From: Chaetorhynchus papuensis | Taxonomy: Eukaryota; Chordata; Aves; Passeriformes; Rhipiduridae | Assembly: GCA_013396525.1 (NCBI GenBank) | Contig: VWYX01000359.1 | Location: 494,858 to 558,857 of the forward strand | Reading direction: 5' to 3' | DNA length: 64,000 nt | In this document: piece after piece, positions 38,986-49,680 of the stretch | Layout: each line of letters starts with the position of its first letter | Position numbering within the stretch: the stretch's first letter is position 1 | Position numbers and translations under genes: made by a program | Notes under the pieces: generated by a model | Told to the model about the DNA's origin: nothing | Database searches by the model: none | The model's input: only the letters and a program-made list of their open reading frames with translations

Positions 38986-39190
38986 TCATGAGACCAAAGG
39001 AAGGCAATAGCAATTTTTTTGTGTGATACATGTTCAGCTTGCTTTGCTGGTGGATGGAAAGTCAGTGTGACTGTACAGATTATATAATGAAATGTTCCCC
39101 CAAGTTTTCTGTATCACCTAAGAAGATACTTATTAGTAAAGAACTAGGGAGATAGAGGGCATTAATTAATTTCCCACAAACAGCTTCATT

Positions 39191-39205
39191 AAAAAAAAAA
39201 AAAAA
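39191..39205. repeat. Poly-A tract
   Basis: A run of 15 A with no recognisable SINE or retrogene upstream. Confidence 0.85.
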
Positions 39206-39394
39206 GAAGGACTTGTATTAATATTCACAGGCTGAAGTTCTGCTGTTTAACCACAACTGATGTTTCTTTTATCAGGAATTTATTTTTGGAATCAGCAAGG
39301 GTTAAATCTACCATTTGCTGTTTCTGTTCTTGTATCAAGGTCAGAATGAGCAGGTAGCCCAGTTCACAGTTTGCAGGACTAATAAATCTTTCCA

Positions 39395-39780
39395 AAGGTC
39401 AGCATCTGCAGTCATTATCAACTAATCAGTTTTAATTTGGTTTTTAATATATAAACACTTGGGATCATGTAGAAAACATCATGCATGTTGTTTAAATCTG
39501 ATTTTTTTTAAAATATCAATTATTTTAGCCGGTTCATTAATATTTTTAAAAAAGGAAATCAATAGGCTCATTAAAGCTGCTTACCTTCAAGTCTTTCTTG
39601 TTTTCACAAAATATTAAAGATAGCAATAAATAGGTACACTTTTTTTTCCAGGGAGGCTTTTATTAGAGCTGCTGCCTCTCTTACGAGACTAATCAGATCA
39701 ACTGTGGTATAAATCAGGATACATCGATTCACTTGAGAACTGACTTGATCCGACTGACTTTCAACTATTGCAAACATACT
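39395..39780. promoter_or_regulatory. Candidate conserved non-coding element
   Basis: A roughly 390-base block with many homeodomain-like cores (CTAATCAG, TTTAATTTGG, TCAATTATTTTAG, TTCATTAATA, CATTAAAGC, CTAATCAGATC). It keeps CpGs (AGCCGG, TTACGAG, ATCGATTC, ATCCGAC) in strongly AT-rich DNA and has no simple-repeat expansion. Style matches vertebrate CNEs near developmental regulators. Conservation and target gene are unknown. Confidence 0.42.
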
Positions 39781-42305
39781 GTTTACTGTTTAGGATATTT
39801 AAATCCAGAGGGGTAAGAGCAGCAATGTGAAATGTTACTGTACAACATTTCCAAAAAAGTGTTTGAAAATCTTTCAAGAAATGTATTTTTAAACCACAGT
39901 GCTCGAAGAGTTCCAATTTGATTTGTTTTGTGATGTTAAATATTACTATTATTGGCCATTCTTTCTCATCAGAATTAACCTCTAAGAATTCAGCATAATT
40001 GCCACTGTGTAACTCCTTACAGCCAACAGGATTGCCAGTGTTAGATTGGAAAAGGATATCACTCTGGTGTGCCACTTCATTGCCACGTTATGCACCGAAA
40101 TCTAAAACTTAGTTTTTCAAAAGTATCTGCCTAGATGCTAAGGTCCTAGAGGTTCTTAGATTTGATGTTCCCGTTTAAATGTTAAGCTGTCTTTTCTCTT
40201 GCAGTAGTTGTGCCTGCACTCACACACCCCCTTGGAGTCCCTGGACTAGGTGAGAGAGGCTGTGCAGGTGATCTCAGCTGCTAAAGAGGGACATTTCTTG
40301 CTATAGCTGTGGCAGATCTTGCAGTCACCGGCAGCTACTTTAGCTGATGCTATTCTGTGCTCTTTGCCTCCACATCCACCGCTGTCCCTTGCCTGTTTTC
40401 TCATGCCTGCCTTATGTTTCACAGACAGTTCCTCCCCGTGTGGGCTGTGTGAGGAGACGGTGCCCTCTCCCTGGAGGAAAAGTTGGGGTTGCCAGGCAGC
40501 ACAGCTTTTCTGTCTTCTGAACTTGTAGCCTGGTTTGCAAATGGATGCACAGAACAGCAAATTACTTTTCTGGGCAAAGACTGCTCTGAAAGTATGGCGG
40601 CTTGTCATGTCCTAATACTATATAAATATTGTAAAATTGAATAATTCTTAACGGAAATATTTAATATGAATCTATTTCTGACATTTCCCAGAATAGAATA
40701 AGACTTCTAAATGAACTCATGCATTTTACTTCTTTTCCAATTTTTTTTTAGTGCAAACAACAGATTTTTGAAATACAACATTTCTATAATATGCCCAAAT
40801 ATTTTAAAGAGGGAAGTTTTTTAGCCCTATGTTGATATTAGATTTTAATGTGATATAAACCACACTGGATATACCTTCATAATTCTAACTTTTCTAATCT
40901 CTTTTCAACTGAAAATACTTCAAATAAGCATTGTCATCACAACATTTTATAGTGGATTACAGTCTACTGCGGAAACAGTAGGTGTAACACCTTGAAACTT
41001 TTAATTTATTAACATTGATGAAAATCCTGGACCTTGGTAAATGTGTATCCAACTAGATGGTAGGTAAAGGACTGTGCCCATAGGACCTGATCAACCACAT
41101 ATGAAAAATGGAGAACATTTCCTTTTGATGTAAATAGGAAAATTGATTAGACTGTAAGATCTTCCCTAAGTTTCACTTAGTGTTTGTATTGCAATAGGCC
41201 TGTCCATGGATTCCAGGGATATTAAGGAGTGCTCTGTGGGATTGTATATGATCAGGAATTGCTGTATTAGTGAAATATCAATTACCTAAAGTCCCCATTT
41301 AGAACACAGAAAAACAGCAGGGGCAGTGAAAATTAAAAAGACTACAATCTGATTAGAATGGCAGAATAATAAGAATATTAATAAGAAAATAATAAAGAGA
41401 CTAAGAAGAGCTCTGCAGCTACCCAGGTAAGGCCAACACTTCCAGAGAATGCTGGAGCCTTCAAGGGCTAAAGCTGATCAGGAGTTTGTTTGATGAGCAC
41501 ATGGAAGAACCAGTGTCCTCAGCTGCACAATGCCGTTCCCTGCCATCATTGTAACAGCTATGGAAGAAAAGCAGCAGCATCTGAATTTCTGGGACCATTT
41601 TCTGGGTCAGCCTAGAACTCTTGCAGAGGTGTCTAGCCTAAGTGTTAAAATTTTCAGATTCGTAACTTGCCAAGCATAATCAACTAAAATATCCAGAGAT
41701 GCTACAGCTTCAGAAAATTGCCATGCTTTCCCAGTTTGTATCAGTCACACTTTCCCAGTTTGAATTTCATATCTGTAGGAGTAAAATACTTCTTACATGT
41801 TATTTAGACAACACATGTCATGCATAGGCAGCAGATGAACACTCACTGGGGAACTTAATACTCAGGAAAGTACAGGTCTGTTACACCCAGAGGGAGCCTT
41901 AGCTTTCTTTGGCAAACTGGATACTTTCTGGCTCTTTATATGTCCCAGGTATAAGGCAATTTGGCAAATTCAGTTCAAATAGTATATGAGTTGATAGGCT
42001 TTTGAATGACCTGCATGTGTCACTAAAGTCATGAAAACCTTGAACCACTAATAAGTGAGGTTTTATCATGGTGGAAAAATTCATGGAGGAACGTATTAGG
42101 GGAAGTTAGTAGACATGGAAGTGACTCATGTGAATCTTATTTCTTATCTTCAGACAGAAGAACATTGAGTGTATTTTATACAGGGAGGTATTTCCAAGGT
42201 TGATTTTGAATAATTTATTCAGAGGGATGGACTTCCTTTTTTTTCAAAGTCATTGAAGGAGGAACACTTGACTCTGAAGAATTATGAGCAAAGATTAAAA
42301 GACTG
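39781..42305. other. Non-coding sequence
   Basis: No supported gene. The 104- and 120-codon minus-strand frames at 39761-40075 and 40246-40608 show no known motif; the second lies in a locally GC-richer patch with few stop codons. CTTTCCCAGTTTG is repeated with a 24-bp period at 41726-41738 and 41750-41762. Confidence 0.5.
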
Positions 42306-42378
42306 TGGGCCCAATCTTCCTTTTATTGAAACCAACAGGAAACTTTCCATTGATTTTGGGGGATGGATCAAGCTCTTT
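42306..42378. repeat. Palindromic MITE-like relic
   Basis: It begins GGGCCCAATCTTCC and ends GGATGGATCAAGCTC, which are imperfect reverse complements. The interior ATTGAAACCAACAGG and TTTCCATTGATTTTGG are also imperfect inverse copies. This nested palindrome matches an ancient amniote repeat style recalled from memory, with GGGCC-GATCC termini and a TTCCATTGA centre. There is no coding capacity and the age is clearly great. Confidence 0.45.
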
Positions 42379-45300
42379 AGCCTTTGTGTATGTGACCTTT
42401 TCCTTAATTCTATCCCATCAATATGAATAGTTCATTGGGTGCAAATGAAGGGAAATCCCTAGTGTTGACTGGAAAAAAAACAAGTGCTGTTTTTGCTTTT
42501 CAGTGGAAAAGCAAAAATCTTTTCACATTACATTTGTTTGGCCATAAATAAAATCATGCAGATTATGAATAAAAGTTTATTGATATCAGAAAATTACTTA
42601 CTTTGTCTTCATTTGAACAATTGTGGGAGACCATTTGCTAAAGGATGCAAAGCTAAAGTATTAAAATGCATTTCTACCACATATTTTGGTCAATTTTACT
42701 CAAAGACTCCTACTAAAAACAGTACAAGCAAAAGAAGCTTAACGAGACTTTTAAATGTGACCTAGGGACAAATAATAATGGACTTCTGGACAAAAAGAAG
42801 CCAGGAAAGCTCAAGAAGGCTGCACGGTTGCTCTAGATCAGCTTTTGGCTTGGAGCTGTAACCTCAACTTTGGTAATCAGCCATAGTCAGTTGCCTCATG
42901 AATGAGGGCTTTCACCTACTTTCTTCTCCATTTTCCCTCCTGGGGATAATTTTGATTCTACTTAAGTACAGTCTTTTCCATCATTGTATATGTCACTATA
43001 AATCACTCTGTTACTTAAACTACTAAAACTGTACAACTACACAAGTCCTTGAAAATGGGTGCTACATTATGTGTAGGGGTTGTCTTATCACTTACTGTAC
43101 AGTTTAGAGATAATAAATCTAATTGATTCTCCCTTCTGTTATCTAAACACCAGAGTCCGGCACAAACTGTGCAGCAATATTTAAATGACCACAACACAAA
43201 GTCAACATGATGCTGTGGAAAAGAATAGAGCAATATTCTTAATTCTGAAAACCTGTATTGGTAATCAATTGAAATGTTGGAGCAATTGAAGAGCTGTCCA
43301 ATTTTCAATTGCAGTATAAGTTGGGAAACAATTTGAAAATAATGGCTCATACAAAGAGTTTTTGAAACAGTCAATATGGTCTTCATGTGAAGGACAAATA
43401 AGAATTTGGCAGTCTACCCATTGTTTGGTGTTTGTGCATTAGACATTATCTGCAGGACTCACTGCAGTGGCCCAGGTGAGATCAGAGCTTGCAATCTTTC
43501 AGTGTGACTCCCATGAAAATGTTCTTGGTGGGATATCCATTATGGAGATGTATCCAAAGAATGTGTCGTAGCCTTACTTTGAGCATTGCTGCTAACACAC
43601 ATTCTGCAAATACTTGCTTTAGTGAGCTGATGCACATTGGAAATGTTTACTACCTGTGGTTTTGTCTTTCTTATGTTACTGTGTTTTATACTATTAAAAG
43701 TAAGGGGTTTAACACAGTGTAGTTCACTGATGTCAAAATAAATTTTCTTGCACAGCAAATATTAGGATTTGGAGGCAATATCTATGCATCTTTTCTGTGA
43801 TGGAAATGATCATTTCCAAATGCTGGCTTTTCACTGGAATGAAGACATAAATATGTTTTTCTGCCTTCTGAGTTTCTTAAAAAAATTATTGAGGTTTAGA
43901 CCAGCAGTATTCCAGACTGGGTTAACTTCCATGGGAACTTCTGGCTGCAAGCCAAGTATTTGTCACATCCTACAGATGGTTGTCTCCGGTGTGACTGAGG
44001 ACTCATTTGACACCTTCAGCTTCCTACCTTCTCTGAGATAGCTGATGTCCATCACCACAAACTGTGCCTTGACACGGAGACTCCAATGGCAAGGACCAAC
44101 ATGGTAGAGCAGGACTGAGAATTTAGTAAAGTAGTATTACACTCATTAATCCTTCTTAGTGTTTTATTGAGTCTGTCCTATGAAAAGGACATTTTTAATA
44201 ATGAAGATGAGGATCTAAGCTTTGGCAGATGCATTTTGGTAGTCAGACAATTCTTTAATTTTTACTACATGAAAGAGAACTCCGAGAATACTGTCCTGTC
44301 ATTTCCTTTAAAAAAAAAAAAGAACTTAAAATAATTTAAAATAAAAATACTAATGAATTACAAAAACCCCATGAAACAGTTATTTTCTGGACCTCAGGAA
44401 AACCCTGAAATTATTTGGATTTGGAAAACTACTGGTGTAAGCAGGACCTTTGAATTCTTTTGATAAGAGTGTTGCATGGATGTATAAATACACATACTAT
44501 GTGCCTACATCTGGAAAGTGTGTGTACTTTTACACCAATAGAATCTATAAGATCTAGTTAGGTGCTTTTCATATTCACTATATGCAATTTTCTAAGTGTG
44601 TGTCTGTGAATTTGTTTCATTTATGATTGTACTATTTAAAAAATTCCAGCTTAAAAGACTGTAGCCTGGCAAATTCTGCCTTCTTAACATTTACATTTAG
44701 CCTATGGCATTAGTTGAGGGGATTTTTTTCTGTTCAATGCAAGGCTGCTGTGCAATCTTGCCTGAATCTGAAAGAAATGGGTTTACATGTGCAACTAGGA
44801 AATAAGGAAAGGCAAATAAAATTTTCAATTCTCTTATGATGCATTTGTACAGAAATGATTGCTCTCTGCTCTCTAACAGGGAAAGGTCTTGGCTGAGGAA
44901 AATAAAAATATAATTTTGGTACTCAGAAGAGCACAGGAGCAAGGTAGATCTTACAGTGATGCCTCTCTGCATGCTCATGGGTCCCCCAATAGCAGTGTGG
45001 TGCTACTCACAAGGGAACAGGAAAAACAAAAGCAGATTAATGCTCTGGGTTTGACACTGCTGGGTTCTTATTCAGGCTTTCAACTCCCAGCTGCAATGGC
45101 AACCATATAAGACCTGACAATCAGGTAGAATTCTTGGCAGTAGGATGGCAGGCCCATACAAACCTTTGCACTTTCAGTATAAGAGTCCCGTGCTCAAATT
45201 CAGTGAAAAAATCAGTCTATCTCTGTACATTCATTTTTGTAAGACACTAAAACACGTGGTCTATGACTGGTGGCATAGACTCTGCAAGGCTGTTCACATA

Positions 45301-46009
45301 CTAAAGTTAGCATGCATTTCTAACCTTTGCTAGATCAACTTTTATTTACCCACCTATTGTGGGTATTCTTCAAAATATATTAACTGCAGCTACTCCACCT
45401 TTGGATTCAAGAACATGTTTAGGTTGCAAAACTCCCTTATTTGCTCCATTTCTGAAAGAGAAAAAGGTTGTTTTACTTGGTTTACCTTTAAAATCATGTA
45501 AATTTTCCATAGAAGGCCTGGATGGACTTTCTTAGCTGATAGCCTATGACATAATTTTTTGACAGTTTGGCATCAAAGGAGGATATGCAAGTATTACAAT
45601 AATACAGAAAATTGTAAAAAATAGTTAACCTAATGAGATTTGTACCTCTGAAATCTTTACAGTTATGAGAATAAGCCTCTAAAAAAACATACTTTTAAAA
45701 ATTATGCTGTAACATTAATCTTTTAAGATAGATCAATATAATTTATTCCACGTGCTAGGGAAGTATTAACAATTAATTGCTGTTTAGCTAAAAAGATTGT
45801 GCTGCTTGAAGTCCAAAACTAGCAACCTTTGGACACACACATCTTTTGTTGTACAAGCAGAAGAGAAACGTAAAGGAACATAAGCCAGTGATGTGCAAAA
45901 TTGCAACGGGTCAGTATTTAAAATTCTTTGCACAGCTACTTACATCACATCTATGCGAGTAAAGCAACGTCCAAAAACCTTTTAAGGTATTTTTAGCCCT
46001 GATTATTTT
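42379..46009. other. Non-coding sequence
   Basis: About 3.6 kb with no supported gene. It contains an A tract at 44310-44321. Frames up to 123 codons (43015-43386 minus) lack motifs. Nothing else was identified. Confidence 0.5.
44310..44321. repeat. Poly-A tract
   Basis: A run of 12 A followed by AT-rich sequence. No retrocopy body was recognised upstream. Confidence 0.8.
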
Positions 46010-46560
46010 ACCGTCGTGCTAGCCCAAAGCAGTACAAAGAGCTCAGATCGATGCTAACAGAGGGGGGAAGCCAGGGGAGGGATGTGGGGGTAACCCAGCA
46101 CCAGGGCATGGTCTGTCCTGGGAGCAGAGCCGTCCTCTCCATCCCCGCAGCCAGCGCCGTGCGGGAGGGGCTGCCTTGGAGAGTCACGGGCTTTTAGTTT
46201 TTTAAGAACTAAATCCACCGCTCGATTGCTGCCCTCTCATGTCCTATGCTGCAGTTCGTTTTTCTCTCCCCTCTCGTCCTTCTTGATTTGCCTGTGCTAA
46301 TTTCTGAGGGGAGCCAGAGAGAGCAAGGCAGAAGAACATGTTAGTCCACAGCTGCCTATCAGTGGAGGACAGTGGGTTTGATTAAAGGGGAGCTCCCTCC
46401 TGGATTTCACACATCACATCCATCACATTGATCAGCCCCCAGAAAGGCAACATATTGTCTGGGAATAAGCCAAGGAGGGATATCAATTTCACAATAACAC
46501 TTATGTCTTTCAGCCAAGAACTGGTTTATTTTTGGCTACTGAGGGCTGAGACTCACTTTG
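46010..46560. promoter_or_regulatory. GC-rich candidate regulatory element
   Basis: Local G+C and CpG content rises sharply, with a CpG cluster near 46125-46165 (GCCGTCC, CCCCGCAG, CAGCGCCGTGCGGG) and more CpGs at about 46185-46280. A canonical G-quadruplex motif lies at 46062-46090. Downstream, to 46560, the texture is CNE-like (GATTTGCCTGTGCTAATTTC, TTGATCAGCCCC). It is shorter and weaker than a typical CpG-island promoter, and no gene start was seen. Enhancer, small CpG island or a non-coding RNA promoter are all possible. Confidence 0.42.
46062..46090 (+). other. G-quadruplex motif
   Basis: Four runs of at least three G (46062-46067, 46074-46077, 46079-46081, 46086-46090) are separated by loops of 6, 1 and 4 bases. 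This meets the usual G3+N1-7 pattern. Whether it folds in cells is unknown. Confidence 0.7.
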
Positions 46561-47250
46561 GAGCTCCGTTTATGTCCAAAGATTTTCACTGCTCACTTGC
46601 TATTTCACTAAAAAGTTATTACTAACTTTTGCCTGAAATTTGTAGTCCTATATGTGACTTCTACATAGAAAAATCAGCTTCTGCTTCCTGCACATGTACA
46701 GTGGTGGGACTTCCTAGCTGTGTATCAATGTTATTTATTTCTTTCACTGCTACTTGAAAATGCAGAGTCTTTAGGAGTGCTCGCATTTTTTATGCTTTTT
46801 CTTATGATCTGCAGGGAAGTGTTCAAGTCCTTAGGCAAAATTATATATACAAAGAAAAAACCCTGTGTTATTCATCTACATGATGTGGTAAAATATGTCT
46901 GTTGTTTCGATATACCATTTATTAATTCCACTTGCATAAGAACTCTATGAAAGATATTCTGTATTGCAGTAATGGTATCTGCACTTCCTGGTCCCAAATA
47001 TTCCAGGTTTATGGATATGTTGCTTTTTCAGATAGAATTTTGATTGATTATCTCTGCCTGTCACTTTAAAGAAATCATTCTTACATATTGTTTTATATCA
47101 CACTCCCAAGGAGGTTTCATCTAGTTTGTTGACATAATGAATCCTACACCCCATGATTAATTACTTGTATTATATTATTATGCCAACCTACATTTACCCT
47201 GGCTACTTTCTCAATAATTGCTGCTCTGTAAATGTATTTGAGAGTGCCTC

Positions 47251-47268
47251 TGTGTGTGAGAGAGAGAA
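47251..47268. repeat. Compound (TG)n(AG)n short repeat
   Basis: TGTGTGTGAGAGAGAGA, a short compound microsatellite. Confidence 0.75.
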
Positions 47269-48859
47269 CTGGGTCTCAGTTTAGCTGCACACTGTTGTAG
47301 CAAGTGAGTGTAGGAATTAACAAAATGAACGCTTCTTCATTAAAAATAAGGACTAGAAATAGAAAGAAAATTGCCAGTATGGCATTCCTCTCACAGTAAT
47401 TCCTGATGATTTCACCAGTTTTCTAAAATAACATGTATCCCATAAAATATCTTTTAAGGCTAGTTATCATTTAGTACTCAAATTGTTATTCTCTCCTCAC
47501 TATCACTACTTACTTAATTATTTAGCTAATGACAGGGTGGCCACAAGGATCTTTAAAAAGGAAGGTACAGCCTGGCTGCTCCTTTGCTATGCTGAAAACC
47601 CAATATTTTTAAAAGAGCTATTTTAACATGTGCAGTGATGCAGACCCTACTAGCTTCACAGCACTCCACAGATTTACCCCTCCTTTCATGTTTGTTAAAG
47701 AGTCAGAGAGAGATTATCTCTGTCATTTAATAGAGTCATTTAGCCAATTTTATTTTTCAGAGAGACACTATGCATTTAGTTAACACATATTCTGGAATTC
47801 TGCAAAATATCCTGCTATGTCTCTTACAGCCACTTCTACATAATCCAATCTCAATATACTGTTTTCATAATCTCTTTAAAGACATGATACAGAAAATTAG
47901 GATACATGCAAGTTTTAATTATGTTTCGTAGCAGAGCAACTCAGACTACCTTCTTGAGGTTTTCCATAGTAAAGACACAAAGTTTACCACAAGTGCTGTC
48001 ATTAAAAAATATCACCAGAACATTATTTTTTCTTTAGAGGACATAACCCTGTTTCCAATTATTTGAGCTGACTACCAGCTATGAAAAGATGTTATTGTCT
48101 TGCATTCTTGAAATTGGTATAGTTATACGTGTTTTTACTCTGTCAGTATTACCATACCACAGACATGAGGGGCTTTGCTTGTGGCAATCTCAATTTTTAT
48201 TCATTTAAAATGGGTCCTGAAGTATCAGAGATTCTGGTCAACTTTCCAGTGCTGTGATCCTTAATAACTTGAACAGGCTTTTAGGAAGATTTGTCTTTCT
48301 CTTTTCATCTCTAACCATACCAAAAAACTGTATAATCTTGACACTTGCATTATCAAATTGCTTAATGTTTATTGAGCCTTGGGATGAGGTCTTTTCCATG
48401 TTAGAATTTTAACAGTATAGTTTTTATAAACTGGGACACAATTCCATGCACATATCATCTCAATATTCTTATTAATTCTCCTAAGCAACTTTGAAGATTG
48501 CATTTTCATTAACTTTGAGAGTAAAATCTGTGACACTTTCTTGCTAAATTTCAGGATTTTAAAATTTAATTTTGCATCCTCAGCACCCCATATCAATGCT
48601 TTTTGTGTGACTGACATTATATTTTAAAAGTGCTTTTGTACATTGAAGATTATATATTTATTTTAACATCATTAAATTTACTAGTGAATACTTCTGCAGA
48701 GTGATAAAATGGTTATAGTAAAAAATAATAAATGGTTTAGATGAAGAAATATGAAATAACTACATCTGCAGAACTAAAATGTTCTTATGCTGCATATGGT
48801 AACCTCCCAATGTCTTTTTTTTCCTGCCAAATATCTGCGTCACATAAATAATTTTAAAG

Positions 48860-48924
48860 AACAAAACAAAACAAAACAAAGCCAAACAAAAACAAAAAAA
48901 AAAAAGAAAAAAAAAGAAAAAAAA
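48860..48924. repeat. (AAAAC)n then A-rich tract
   Basis: About 65 bases: four AACAA/AAAAC units, an interrupted CCAAACAAAAAC, then long A runs broken by single G residues. It could be an expanded microsatellite or the decayed tail of an old retrocopy; no retrocopy body was recognised upstream. Confidence 0.85.
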
Positions 48925-49219
48925 GCACCAGCCTTGTGGTCTCAGAAAATGTGAAGTAAAGCTATTATTTGCTTAAATGAGTTTCAGAACCTTCAATAAT
49001 TTATCATCAATTTCCCTGAGTTCCTTGACTTTCTTCATCTTGATCTCTCCTGTTATATATACCCACCATTTCAATATGCAGCCAATATTACCATACTCCG
49101 AACCAAGTCAGCAGTTTTGACGTCTTCATTTCAATGTCCTTTTCTGTACCTTCAGCAATGTTAATGTTACAAATTACGGGAGGGTGTATTAATAGCCATA
49201 CCCAAGAAGCAGAAAGAAA

Positions 49220-49680
49220 AGTGCATTTTTTTAGACTAAGTACTAACTTGGGATTTCCCGGGCCCATTGCGGAGCCGGCGGAGCCCCGGCTCCTCCGTTG
49301 TGATGATAATGGATTCCGTGTTGTTGGCTCAAAGGTCGACGGGTCACCGTAAGCTCCTTAATGGACTGTGAAATAACTTTAACTGCATTAACCTCTCCGG
49401 ATCACATGGGTGGCACCAACATCCACTCCTGAAATTCTCATTCGCTTATAGAGACAATACCATTAGATTATTATATTTTCCTTTTGGAATAGCAATAGGC
49501 TCAAAGCAATTATGCACCTAAGCGTTTCCATTAAGCGAATAGGGCCTTAAAGAAGATTAACTGGAGCTTCTCTGGCGTTCAGTATAAAGGTGGAATAAGT
49601 CTAAAGATTTCAACAGAATTCAAATCTGCTAAAACCCCTATCTGTGATATCATGGTGATCTAAAGTATGAAGTCATTAGC
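49220..49680. promoter_or_regulatory. Candidate conserved non-coding element with GC core
   Basis: A GC-rich core (49257-49350) with CCCGGGCCC, a perfect 8-bp hairpin (49271-49293) and CpGs at GTCGAC and CACCG is embedded in AT-rich DNA. It continues into homeodomain-rich sequence (CTCCTTAATGG, GCATTAACC, CATTAGATTATTATA, TTCCATTAAGCG). Retained CpGs and homeodomain cores together suggest a developmental element. The 72-codon frame across it (49134-49352) has no motif. Conservation is not tested. Confidence 0.42.
49271..49293. other. GC-rich hairpin
   Basis: GGAGCCGG (49271-49278) and CCGGCTCC (49286-49293) are perfect reverse complements around a 7-base loop. No T run follows, and bacterial-type terminators are not relevant here. 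It is recorded as a structure inside the candidate element. Confidence 0.75.

Larger units (their letters stand above)
46561..49219. other. Non-coding AT-rich sequence
   Basis: No supported gene. A CNE-like patch lies at about 47100-47240 (CCATGATTAATTACTTG). A TG/GA tract is at 47251-47268 and a long A-rich tract at 48860-48924. Confidence 0.5.

Noticed and set aside
48860..48924. Poly-A tail of a processed retrogene
   Set aside because: No gene-like or SINE-like body precedes it; the (AAAAC)n start fits a microsatellite better.
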